Part shown: in pieces, positions 10,974 to 21,426 of the stretch
Position numbering within the stretch: position 1 is the first letter of the stretch
Layout of the letters: every line of letters begins with the position of its first letter
Source of the DNA: Owenia fusiformis
Taxonomy: Eukaryota; Annelida; Polychaeta; Sabellida; Oweniidae
DNA length: 64,000 nt
NCBI GenBank assembly: GCA_903813345.2
Contig: CAIIXF020000002.1
Location: 17,799,467-17,863,466 of the forward strand
Direction of reading: 5' to 3'
Program-made: the position numbers and the translations under genes
The notes under the pieces: generated by a model
The model's input: only the letters and a program-made list of their open reading frames with translations
Told to the model about the DNA's origin: nothing
The model's database searches: none

Positions 10974-13900
10974 TTAACAATTTTGCACACACTGCTTCTG
11001 ACGACAAACAGCCTTGCATTTTTTGTATTTTTTCATTAAGCCAACCCAGGAAGGACATTTATTCCTAGGACTTGGGAACTTCTTGTTAGCTTCAAAGCAT
11101 TTTGGCCTACAGTTCTCCCTGCATCTACGCAATTTTTTTCCTATAATTTAATGAAAAATATTTTTAAATTATTGCATCATGGAATATCACACATTTTGAA
11201 GATCACAGACAGCTATGAACAAGTTCAGAAATTGACTTAATTTCAGAATTTTAAGCTTCTGATTTACTTTGATATATCTTTGAAAAAGATAAATGTTGCT
11301 TTGCTTATTATATCATCTTCGTCCCTTGTCAATTTGTCACTCCTATGTCAGTGATTCTAGCATCAAGAAAAGTAGAACTTTGCCTCCCCCAATCAGTAAC
11401 ATACACTTGTACCATTACAGTAAGTAAGTTCGAAATATATTTCCGGGCAGATTAATCAAAATACTTTACCATTACATTTAGGATTCTTGGTCTTCTCCGG
11501 CACAGAAACCTTTCCAAAGAATAAAATTGGTCCAGGAATTGTTTTTGTTGACCATCCACTCACTACCTCTTTCACCTCCCTGATGAGGAACAGGAATGGC
11601 CTGTCACATTCAACAGTTGCAGGATCAGGAATATAACCTGATCTCCCTCCTCCTATGACTGTCACTGCAGAAGCTTCAGTACCTGTAAAAAGTTGCAAAG
11701 GCTTCATTAAATCTTGTGTTAAAATTTCAATTTTTGTATATGCAGTCAGAAAGCATCACAACTATCTTAAAATGCATATTACGTGTATATGCAAAAATAT
11801 GCATGCAGGACTATGTGATTTTAACTAACTAATACAAAACTATTTAGAAGTTATAAATAAGTAAGAAATATAACAGTGCATAGTCCAATGCTACCAACCC
11901 TAATTTTTGATACGGATTTGATAAGGACATGTCTACTGCATATAGAAAATAAGGGGAAATGTCCAGAAAATATCTTATGCAATGGAACTTATCGAGATAT
12001 TAACAATTTCTGAAAAAAACATGAGATGTAGATCATACTTTTCCTAATCACTTTGACAAGGGGTCAACTTGTTCTTCTAAAAGTATGTTAATGCAGTAGC
12101 AAAATGAATTGTGTGTAGAATTGAGTAAAACATTTACATCACCATTTTCATTGACAACAACAGCTGCCTCATGTATAACAGTTGAGACATCCACTCTGGG
12201 ATCAGTACTGAAACCATTTAGATTGACACTTGCAGAGAACAACTCGTCCATTCCCATCTCTTCCAGAATAGAGTGAAGCTGATATTTCTCCTTGAAGTCA
12301 AATCTTGGTACATGTAAATATGTTGGTGTTGGCCAATACTGGAGCTCATCTATAAGAAAAACATGAAATGCATGCAACAGACAATCAGACATAAGCATTG
12401 TTTGAGGTGGAAAATGAATCTGTCTTTGTTTTTTAGGCAAATCAATTGTAATGTTTGAAACATATAGTCAAATTGTTTGAAACAAGAACATTTCTTGCTT
12501 TTTTCATTTTGACCAATGGCATTTCATCCCATTCATCAAAAGCAGAGTCACTGTGGATTTTTTTAAACTCAGGCATAATGACTTGAAATGTTTAAAATGG
12601 TGCATCTATTGATAATGTAAAATGACTAGGATTGCAAGGAGTAAAACTGATGAAACTCTTGAAATACTTCTTAATACAATCTATCTGATCAGATAGATGT
12701 CATAATATCATTAAGTTGCTTGATCGTCTTTTGATATAGCTGCAGTTTGCACATTTGTAACATATTTATTACTCAGTTCAGGGTTTGATATACATGAAAA
12801 CTACAGTATTTAAAATCACCAAGCTGTATGCTTGCAATGAGAGCAATTGTAATGACAAAAAAAAACAGGTAAGTAGTAAAAATACAATTTATTTTGTTTT
12901 ATTAACTCCCCATTCCTGTCGGCTGATTCCTGGTGTGAAAAACTAGTCAATGACTTTCTATATGGTAATTGAATTAACGTTACAGGTACAGGCCGTTCAT
13001 AAAGTTCTTGCAAAAGTACTCTAATTTTTTGGTTTCTCAATCAATCTGGCTGACATTTTCCCTCAGTATACCAACACTATTCATATATTTGAATCTTGAA
13101 TTATAATTAGTAGGTGCAAATGAAAACTAAGAAACCTTGTAACATACCTAAAGCTTTTGCCAGGTTGTCATCTGTGAGTTCCTTTTCAAGTTCAGTGATT
13201 GCAAAATCTTCATCTGGGAGAATAATAACCATGCGGATGTCAACACTTCCATCATTTTTACCTACTTCATATGGTAGTTCAAGAAATTGTGCCTTCAAGT
13301 CATTGTCATAGTAATGATAAAATAGATCTTCTTGATACATCATGTTAACATTGATTTCTTCACCTGTTTCAGTTATGAAACTCTCGACAGATGTATCTGA
13401 TATGTCAAACTGGTTGAGCCAGTTGCCTTTGAAGTAAATAGCATTAATTAGCACCATGACTGTATTTTGATCAATTGAACCTTCCTGTAGCACATTTTGA
13501 ATCATTCTATTTGTCTGTTGCGATACCCAGTCATTTATAATCCTCCTACTTGCATCTGAATCTTTATAATCAAGCCTCTGAACAGTAGCATTATAATATT
13601 TTGCTATATCTTCCTCAAAACTGTCAATCACATCTAAAGTCTGATCAGGATATAAACGGTTTGCCGATTCAAGGACTGGTCCTCCTTCACTTCCATAAAG
13701 ATTTTTCTCAAAAAATTGGTACGTCTCGTGAAGACAATTTTTTAGATCAGTTGTATAGAGCACCTCCTCCATTTGAGATTTTGTCTTCCCTTTGGCGCCA
13801 AGCATCAACATAGACAAAGCAGTTGTAATGCTGATTGGACTGAAGAAGACATTTTCATTTGGATGGCTTGCAGATATCTTCATGTATATATCAATCCCAA

Positions 13901-14012
13901 ATTTGTTTATTGCTGCTGATAGTTCTTCTCGACATAGCTCTGAAACATATTTCTCTCCAAGAGAAACTTGAATCAAAAGTAAGAGAGCTGTTAGTTTTAC
14001 CATAATTTCCAT
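10974..14012 (-). CDS. secreted serpin B with cysteine-rich C-terminal tail (4 exons)
   Basis: Exons: 13148-14012, 12143-12349, 11470-11682 and 10974-11140; all junctions are phase 1 GT-AG and the sum encodes 483 aa. The start MEIMVKLTALLLL is a signal peptide; Met4 is an alternative. The body carries NVFFSPISI, NAIYFKGNW, the inhibitory hinge ENGTEASAVT and DRPFLFLI. The loop is VIGGGRSGYIPDPATV, with Arg371-Ser372 as candidate cleavage site; Gly-Arg-Ser at P2-P1-P1' is the same as in vertebrate antithrombin. Exon 4 gives the tail with Cys at 435, 439, 443, 457, 470, 474, 479 and 483 (Cys427 precedes the splice). Here the loop between the third and fourth tail Cys is shortest, 13 residues. 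Probably secreted and acts on an extracellular serine protease; the tail's role is unknown. Middle copy of the cluster. Confidence 0.93.
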
Positions 14013-14056
14013 ACTCCAGGATGTTGACTCTCAATAAACTCCTTTAACTTCTATTT

Positions 14057-14066
14057 CTTTTATATT
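14057..14066 (-). promoter_or_regulatory. TATA-like box of serpin B
   Basis: AATATAAAAG on the - strand about 45 bp before the ATG of serpin B. The position would give a very short 5' untranslated region. Assigned on consensus and position only. Confidence 0.4.
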
Positions 14067-14166
14067 CATATGTATTAATATACAAGAAATGTTTCCTATT
14101 ACCATTTTGTATCAATTTATTTAATTGCTCCTTGTTGTTTTGGTATTGTTTATTGTATGGTTTGTT

Positions 14167-14181
14167 CAGCATTAGTGCGTA
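14167..14181 (-). promoter_or_regulatory. shared upstream motif of serpin B (TACGCACTAATGCTG)
   Basis: Counterpart of the motif at 9079 and 18142, 155 bp before the ATG. ACAATAAA follows about 15 bp downstream, as in the other two genes. Confidence 0.45.
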
Positions 14182-14521
14182 GGGAATAAATAGATAATGT
14201 ATAATGTATGTTTGATTGATAATGAGTGGTTAAATTGAAGGTCTTATTAGAAATATCAATTTAATAGATCTTGTTTTTTTAAGAAATTATCTTGTATATC
14301 TGTCATGGATGTATGGACAATCACATTTGAATATGATGTTTCCTAAGTTGGTTTCATTTGTTGACTCTTTGAATAGAGGTTCTTATCACAAGACCCCTTT
14401 GTGAATTAGAACTCTTTGTCCAATCATCATTTTGTGTCTTTTGTATTACTACCCCTGGCATTTACAACATTTGTAATAATGTATGCTTTAAAATTCTTTA
14501 TTCTGATATACTGATAATCAT

Positions 14522-17500
14522 TTAACAATTTTGCACACATTTGTCTTTGCGGCAATCAGTCTTGCAATTTCTGTATTTTTCAAACAACCCAACCCAGGTT
14601 GGGCAATTCTTCTTCCTTGATTTGTTTGTGAGTCTCTTATTTGCTTCAAAGCAATTCAACCTGCACATATCTCTGCAATTGTTTAGGTCTTCCGCTATAA
14701 ATATAAAATCACACAAATGTTGACAGGGTTAATGAAAAGTAAAAGAAAACAAGGTAAAGTTAGATGCGTGATAAATAGTATATGTTTGTTTGTTTGTTTT
14801 TATTTTTTATTTATAGTGGTAAGTCTATACAACAAAGTCAAACAAAATAAGTTTATGTAAAACAACCCAGCCCACCTTGGGCTTATTAACCACTTCAAAT
14901 AACATTTAATAACAAATTCAAAATATAAATATAAGTTACAGGTTCATGGATCCTTATAAATCAGCTGCTGTCTTCTTACATATGCCTCTCTAATATATTT
15001 AACAATTTTACAAGTCTCATTTTCAAAAAGATATTTAATTCTTAAGCCATCAGGCTGTACATGATGATTCAAATTACCAAAATATTTCTCCCGAAGGTCC
15101 TTATATACCTCACAATAAAATAGGAAATGGGCCTCTGATTCAACCTCATTATTGTTACATAAAGTACAAATTCTATTTTCAACTTTTTCTCCTCTAAATC
15201 GCCCTGTTTCTATGTGCAGGGGTAAAATTCCTAATCTTAACTGAGCCGAAAGGCTCCGCTCAAATTTTGTAAAATTAAGTGAAAGATATTTTTCTGCTTT
15301 AAAGTCTGTCTTGAATGTTGCATATGTTCTTAATTTAGGTTTTGCCTTTACATTATTTAACCATTCTAGAGTATAATTATTTAAGAGCCCCCTTTTTAAA
15401 AGGGTTAAATCAACAAAATCAGTATTTACATATTTTGCTTCCATTTCAACAGATTGTAATATATTTGTAGTATATTACCATTACATATAGCATCCTTTGC
15501 CTCTACAGGCTCAGACACTTTTCCAAAGAATAGTATTGGTCCAGGAATAGTTTTCATTGCCCATCCACTCACTTCCTCTTTCACCTCCCTGATGAGGAAC
15601 AGGAATGGTCGGTCACATTTGACAGTTGCAGGATCAGGAATATAACCCGATCTCCCTCCTCCTATGACTGTCACTGCAGAAGCTTCAGTACCTGTAAAAA
15701 AGCATAACAGGCTACATCAAATCTAACATTAAAATGGGTCTCTTAATGAGATTTGGATGAAAGGGCATTTTGTATCTCACTGTCATGTTTATCATTCTGT
15801 GCTTGATTGAATATACCTCACATGACATAACATATCATTTGTTATCTCTTTATAATGCTTACTGATCGTTGGGAGATGAGTGGCACTCGTTTTGAAGTGG
15901 AAATATTTTCTACACTTTATTTTTATATACCTGCTCCAGAATGAGGCTTTTGCATTTACTTGAGCCTTTTTCTGAAGAGTAAATATTTTTTATTGACACA
16001 GAATAAGATATTTAAAAGTGAATAAGACTGGTTAGTACTTATGTTATGTGGAAAATGTTGCCATTTTTTGAAATTTAAAAAAGGGAAAGGATCAAAAATG
16101 TTACAGAACACAGCAGGAAAAAGAAAACATCTAAGCATACAGCATACTTAACAAACGAAACAAACCCCAACTATCCCAAACACTAATCTTATCTGAAAAA
16201 AATAATGTCTGAAACACCCTTTTCACCATTCAAATTCTGAGCTATTACAATTCAGGACAATACATCAAGGGACATTTTATTCATACTGAACATCTTTTCA
16301 ACATTACACATTCACATGTATTTTATTTCACAATGTCTTGAAACCAAGCACATTTCTGGTTAATATAAAAAATCAAACTGTACACTTCATATTTTAGATA
16401 ATCTGCAAAATCAAAAAAATAGAAAGTTCCAAAGTATGTGATTGCCATTTTTTAAGTTGACTGCATTTAACAACAAACATGATTCTAAATTACCATTTTC
16501 ATTGATAACCACTGCTGCCTCATGTACAACAGTAGAGACATCCACTCTGGGATCAGTACTGAAACCATCCAGATTAACACTTGCAGAGAACAACTCGTCC
16601 ATTCCCATAGCTTCCAGAATGGAATGAAGCGGGTATTTTTCCTTGAATTCAAATCTTGGTACATGTAAATATGTAGGTGTTGGCCAATACTGGAGCTCAT
16701 CTAAAATAAAAAATAAGTTTAGAAAAATACATGGATGAAGCAGTAATAGGGCGGATTTTGTTCATGGGATGTTCATTATAGTTGAATATATTTAATTCAG
16801 AATATCAGGACAATAAAATATAAACAGCCAAGTACAACCCTCAAAAACATGTTTCTACAGTGTTATGAAAAAGTACATTAGAAACATATAGGTATCATTC
16901 GAAACTATGAAGCAATAAAATTGCCCTGTGGTGTAATCATCAATTCTCTGAGTAAATTAACAAATTAGTTGTTGTTGAAAAAAAACATTATGAATGTAAA
17001 AGTCTTGATTTACTCATAATTTTGTGAAAAACTATATCCATACTTCAATAAAGATATTTGAGAAACAGGAATCACAAATTACAGTCTCATAAAGATGTTA
17101 TTTGATGAACTAACTGCAATGCATTATTTTAAAAAGTATGCTGTATTGAAAATCTCATTATTACCCAAAGCTTTTGAAAGCATTTCAGCTGTTAGTTTCT
17201 CTTGAAGTTCAAGGATGCCATCTTTTCCTTCTGGAAGAATGATAACCATGCGAATGTCCACACTGTTCTTTGTTCCTACTTCATATGGTAATTCCAGGAA
17301 CTGTGCTTTGAGGTCATTGTCATAGTAATGGTTAAACAGATCTTCTTGATACATCATGTTCACATTGACTACTTTACCAGTTTCAGTTGTGAAACTCTCG
17401 ACAGATGTATCTGATATGTCAAACTGGTTGAGCCAGTTGCCTTTGAAGTAAATAGCATTAATTAGCACCATGACTGTATTTTGGTCAATTGAACCTTTCT

Positions 17501-18047
17501 CTAGCACATTTTGTATCATTTGACTGGTCTGATCTGAGACCCAATCATTTATAGTATTGCGGCTTGCATCTGAATGATCTTTGAAATCAAGTTTCTGGAC
17601 ACTGGCATCATAATATTTTGCTATATCTTTTACAAAACGTCTATTTGCATCTAAAGTCTGATCAGTATATAGCTTGTTAGCTGATTCAAGAACTGGTCCG
17701 TCTTCGCCTCCGTAAAGATTTTTTTCCCAAAAATTGTATGTTTCATGAAGACATCTTTGAAGCTCAGTTGTATAGAGCACCTCCTCCATTTGAGATTTTG
17801 TCTCCCCTTTGGCTCCAAGCATCAACATAGACAAAGCAGTTGTAATGCTAATTGGACTGAAGAAGACATTTTCACCTGGATGGCTTGCAGATAACTCCAT
17901 ATACATATCAATCCCAAATTTGTTTATTGCTGCAGATAATTCTTCTTTACATAGCTCTGGTCCTAGTACCTGCTTGTTTTTCTTCTGCCCAGCTTCAGCA
18001 ATATGAATCAAAAACATCAGCACAGTTACTTTTATCAAGATTTCCAT
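14522..18047 (-). CDS. secreted serpin C with cysteine-rich C-terminal tail (4 exons)
   Basis: Exons: 17165-18047, 16494-16700, 15479-15691 and 14522-14694; phase 1 junctions throughout, 491 aa. The signal peptide MEILIKVTVLMFLIHIAEA starts at 18047. Before the serpin fold there is a short basic stretch (GQKKNKQ) not seen in A or B. Core motifs, hinge ENGTEASAVT and loop VIGGGRSGYIPDPATV match B; the candidate cleavage site is Arg377-Ser378. Between DRPFLFLIRE and ILFFGKV there is EVKEEVSGWAMKTIPGP, longer than the usual turn between strands 4B and 5B. The tail has Cys at 441, 445, 449, 465, 478, 482, 487 and 491, and Cys433 before the splice. Intron 3 carries a LINE fragment that starts within about 40 bp of the exon 3 donor, which remains intact (G|GTAATA). 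Most upstream gene of the cluster. Confidence 0.93.
14790..15460 (-). mobile_element. 5'-truncated LINE fragment in intron 3 of serpin C
   Basis: The frame 14944-15444 (- strand) encodes the last 166 residues of a LINE ORF2. It has RLGILPLHIETGRFRG and a knuckle CTLC, 9 residues, H, 4 residues, C. This parallels LRISAHKLEIETGRY and CLMC...H...C in the LINE at 380, so it belongs to the same broad clade but is a different family. The 3' untranslated part runs to an (AAAC)n tail near 14,790-14,800. The frame has no stop or shift, so the insertion may be fairly young. Confidence 0.8.
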
Positions 18048-18141
18048 CCTGCAAATGTTTGCCTTTCAATGTACACTCACCTTTTTTCAGTTGTCAACAT
18101 TGTTCTATTCTGATATTTTTTATTGTTGTGCAGTGTAAGTC

Positions 18142-18156
18142 CAGCATATGTACGTA
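18142..18156 (-). promoter_or_regulatory. shared upstream motif of serpin C (TACGTACATATGCTG)
   Basis: Counterpart of 9079 and 14167, here 95 bp before the ATG and followed by ACAATAAAA. The closer spacing than in A and B suggests deletions between motif and gene. Confidence 0.45.
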
Positions 18157-18579
18157 GGGAAATAAAATAAATAATCATTTGTGGAGTACATTGTTATAAA
18201 TATATATAGGAAATATTAATGTTTAAAGTAGCTTGTTTCCAGAAGATGTATATAGCAAACTGAGAAATTGCAAAAGTCAGTTGCTAAATCAGTACCAATG
18301 AAATCTGATATAGGCCATACTAATACTGTTAAACCGAAATATATGAAATGATTTTCTTTGTTATTGCATTTGTTTTATTGAAATTAATAAATCAAATCAC
18401 TATTCTTTTCGAACCTTAACACATACAAGACCCTATATACTAAATTTTCAATATGCACTTTGTGTACACAATACTGATATGTTTTCAAGCAGTTATTCAT
18501 GAGCTATATCATGATTAAACAAATACTGTATCAGATTAATTATATGGTTAATAAAAAGTCAATAATTATCTTACTGAAC
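18157..18579. other. upstream flank of serpin C, no gene seen
   Basis: AT-rich intronic sequence. No coding signal or clear repeat noticed. Confidence 0.5.
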
Positions 18580-18850
18580 AAAGTTCGACGGGGATATAGA
18601 GAAGCTAATACAGCCGTCCGTCAGTCCATTCGTGTGTCCGGTTGATAACTCAAATACCAGTTGAAGGATTAAAATTTTAAAGGCTTATGCCTTATGAGTG
18701 TAGGACCTCTGCTCGAGAAGGAATTTTCAATATGGCAGTTTAATTCAAAATGGCCACCATTTTTTGATAACTCAAAGACTAGATGATGGTTTTGGTTCAA
18801 ATTTTATATGCTGATGCTTTCAAGATCCTAAGTAAAAAGAAATAGCAATC
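18580..18850 (+). repeat. GAAGTTCG/CCGTC/ATGGCCACCAT repeat family, left part
   Basis: Begins AACAAAGTTCGACGGGGATA, then GCCGTCCGTCAGTCC, GATAACTCAAATACCAGTTG and AAAATGGCCACCATTTT. Same order of words as the copies at 3360 and 42398. Its closing segment (GGGATTTGCTACTCCGTGA) is at 19637, separated by other insertions including the TTAA element. Confidence 0.7.
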
Positions 18851-19112
18851 CTCATGTAATAATTGGTTAACTTTGGTTTAATAAATATGCATTCGATGAA
18901 AGTTTGTTTAATGAGCATTAAATCAATGAAAGTTGAATGCCAATAAATAGGTATTTATAACACCTATTTATTATTTTAACAAATATGTTATAATGTTCTT
19001 TCAATAATTGGTTAACTTTCTGTCATTCTTGCTACCCTAGGTGATGGTTATTAGTTAATTGTTGAGATTGGACTTATAAAAAATGTAGTAGCGAGTATCA
19101 GCAAAATATTAA

Positions 19113-19597
19113 ACCTGCACATCGCTCCAAAACGCAATATGTTGACATATATTGTTTTTACATTTTTAAGCTCTAATATAAAGTTCATGTAAATAAAAAA
19201 AAATTTTCTGCGTTATATCAAAGAACAATCATTAAGTTAAAAAAATAAAACGGCGAATGCGGGATTCGAACCCGGGCCTCCCGCATGCTAAGCGAGAATT
19301 CTACCGCTACACCACCGTGTTTTATGAATGGTGGAAGTAATTAAAAGCTACTTATTTTGAATGCTATGATTCGGAAGTGACGTCACGTTCTTCATTTAGA
19401 AACCTTTCCAAAATCATATCGTCGGCGCCGATCGAAGCAATTCAATGAAAAATCTTTGAAATGACACATTTATCGTAAGTATTTCTACACAAGACTTGCC
19501 CCATTTGTTCATCATTCTATAATCTTTCATTAAGCTCAAAATGATAAAGTTCACCCCCGAAACAACCCAAGATTGCGTTTTGGAGCGATGTGCAGGT
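19113..19597. mobile_element. 485-bp inverted-repeat element with TTAA duplications, carries a tRNA-like gene
   Basis: The termini ACCTGCACATCGCTCCAAAA (left) and the reverse complement (right) match over 26 bp. TTAA flanks both sides (19109-19112 and 19598-19601). TTAA duplications are typical of piggyBac-mobilised elements (family knowledge); the class of this one is inferred only. There is no transposase. The inside holds a tRNA-like sequence at 19251-19317. It is inserted in the repeat family that starts at 18580. Confidence 0.78.
19251..19317 (-). tRNA. tRNA-like gene, anticodon loop TTAGCAT (AGC, Ala), Gly-like body; possibly pseudogene
   Basis: On the - strand: a 5-bp anticodon stem CTCGC/GCGGG around loop TTAGCAT gives anticodon AGC. 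GGTTCGAATCC is a perfect B box, and a T-run (TTTTATTTTTTT) follows within two bases, as a Pol III terminator. GGTAGAATTCTCGC and GCGGGAGGCCCGGGTTCGA are the words of eukaryotic tRNA-Gly(GCC), yet the anticodon is Ala. The acceptor stem pairs only partly (GGTGG with TCGCC-type pairs) and the D arm is hard to fold. It could be a real unusual tRNA, a pseudogene, or the promoter part of a small mobile element. Confidence 0.6.
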
Positions 19598-19601
19598 TTA
19601 A

Positions 19602-20562
19602 CTCCATGCAATTTTGCATGGTCATCAATGATTGATTGGGATTTGCTACTCCGTGAAGTTGCTGTTTTTCTAGTTTTTAATTAGTCAATTGTTGTATCAT
19701 ATCCAGGATGTAAAGTATTCTAGTTATAGGGACAGCTTCATGATCCAAAAGTTGTTACTTTCTCACTCAATTTTTAATTTCTTCGTAAGATTTTTTATAT
19801 CGTCCTGACAGAAAATTGTGACATTAAAATTAGGAAGACATTAATATTGTGACTAATTACACATTCACATTTTATGTACATAATGTATACTTAAATGACT
19901 TAGAAAATGAGTCAACAAAAATAATTTCTGAATTCAAGATTTATGTAAATAAATCTTAGGCCTGATGCTTTAAAGATTCTGGCACAATTATCGAAAATAT
20001 GTAATTTTCTCATTTCAGTCACCCTATGAAAAAATGACATATCAAAATATTTTTTTCACCAAACATGTCCTGGATTTGTTCAGAGTGAACTTCAAAACAT
20101 GCACCTTAAATTCATTGCTCAACTTCAGTTATTTTTATTTGATGTATTGTATTGAAACTCAAAGTAAAGGTATATGTAGAATGGAAATCTTATAAAAAAT
20201 TAACATGGCTATATAACAATACATCAATCCTTTTCTAATGGCTTTCTTTTATATCAATGATTGTAAAAGTATATTTCTACATTGTTTTTATACACCTGGG
20301 AATATATAATGATCATTTAATGTGAGATATGGAAAGCTCTGACGCACAAGACCAAGATACTGTATATTTAACCTTATTTACCTTTTTAATTAATTAAATG
20401 TATGACGACTGTCTTATCAAGTAATTCATAGTGAAACAAAGATCATACAATTGTTAATTTTTTGTGCATTTGCTGGATTTTTGCATACAAAACTTGTAGG
20501 GCCGTATTGATTATTTGAATTAATCTGATATAATATAACTTTTTATTTGACTGTATTTCCAG
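19602..20562. other. rest of zinc-finger intron; repeat end, then no gene
   Basis: 19,637-19,680 is the closing segment of the repeat family begun at 18580 (GGGATTTGCTACTCCGTGA). From there to the 3' splice site (TATTTCCAG at 20554-20562) the sequence is AT-rich and I see no other feature. Confidence 0.55.
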
Positions 20563-20632
20563 GAGGAAATTAAAGAGACATATGATGCAGGTGCATAAAA
20601 TGAGTATACCAGTTCCAAATATGCCTGACTAA
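20563..20632 (+). CDS. C2H2 zinc-finger protein, terminal coding exon
   Basis: The acceptor TATTTCCAG precedes 20563. Base 20563 completes the AA|G codon left open at 3311, and the exon reads RKLKRHMMQVHKMSIPVP, then NMPD and stop TAA (20630-20632). The two His (spacing H-4-H) complete finger three exactly 12 residues after its CSKC, the canonical C2H2 spacing. This phase and spacing match is strong evidence that exons 3209-3311 and 20563 belong together across a 17.25-kb intron. The downstream sequence is presumably 3' untranslated region; I cannot place its poly(A) site. Confidence 0.8.
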
Positions 20633-20799
20633 AACACATGCGTAGAATCAAGAACCCCAATCAGATCATAGCCTACAAGTACCATGCTATATGTCTCTTT
20701 ATCAAGATTGGATGTATGAATACCATCATGTGTGTCTGTTGAACAAAACCAGACTAGCCTTCCAGTACCATGATGAGGTATGTCTGTTTATGAAGATTG

Positions 20800-21260
20800 G
20801 ATGAGCCTACCAGTATTGTGTCTGACCGTCTAACAAAACACAATCAGGCAAGCCTACCAAAACCAGAACTTAGGATGTCAAGCCTACCAAATCTGAGTAT
20901 GTTTGTAAAACAAATTCAGATGAGCCTACCAAAACTGAGCATGTTTGTAAAACGAAAACAGATGAGTCTACCAAAACTGAGTACTAGTACATGTACAGGG
21001 GCGTAGCTAGCTTTCAGTCAGGGGGTGTGTGATCGCCGATAGAATTATGGTTTTCAGTCAGGGGGGTGTGATTGTGGCTTAAACAAGCCAAAAAAAATAA
21101 GATTTATCTTGAATTTTACAAAAAATTTTCCCTCAAAATTGAGCTGGAAGAGCACCCATCATATGTTTTTTGTCTTAACAAAATCAGATGAGCCTACCAA
21201 AACTGAGTATGTATGTTAAACAAATTAGACAAGCCTACCAAAACTGAGTATGTTTGATGA
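20800..21260. repeat. degenerate about 43-bp tandem repeat (GAGCCTACCAAAACTGAGTA)
   Basis: The word AGCCTACCAAAACTGAG(T/C)ATG recurs between 20,806 and 21,255. It is interrupted near 20,997-21,175 by a segment beginning CAGGGGCGTAGCTAGC, a start often seen on small DNA elements. Possibly in the 3' untranslated region of the zinc-finger gene. Confidence 0.6.
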
Positions 21261-21426
21261 ATAAAATCAGATGATCATTATTTGACCAAATAACAGTATT
21301 GAACATGAAATACAATCTTAATGATCTAAAATTTTATGGCAGTTATCATGGGAGTTTGAATGTAAAATGAATGTCAGCTACTTATCAACTGAAAATGTAG
21401 TGTTATGATTTATTGATTTGATATGC

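Noticed and set aside
14522-14716. Single-exon toxin-like or defensin-like small gene (64 codons, cysteine-rich)
   Set aside because: The upstream Met codons are intronic; an AG acceptor at 14695-14696 in phase 1 and equal exons in the other two serpins show that it is exon 4 of serpin C.
15426-15674. Continuation of the serpin C exon 3 frame into the intron (CNGNILQIYY...)
   Set aside because: All three paralogues splice at the same G|GTAA position; the extra codons come from intron sequence next to a LINE.
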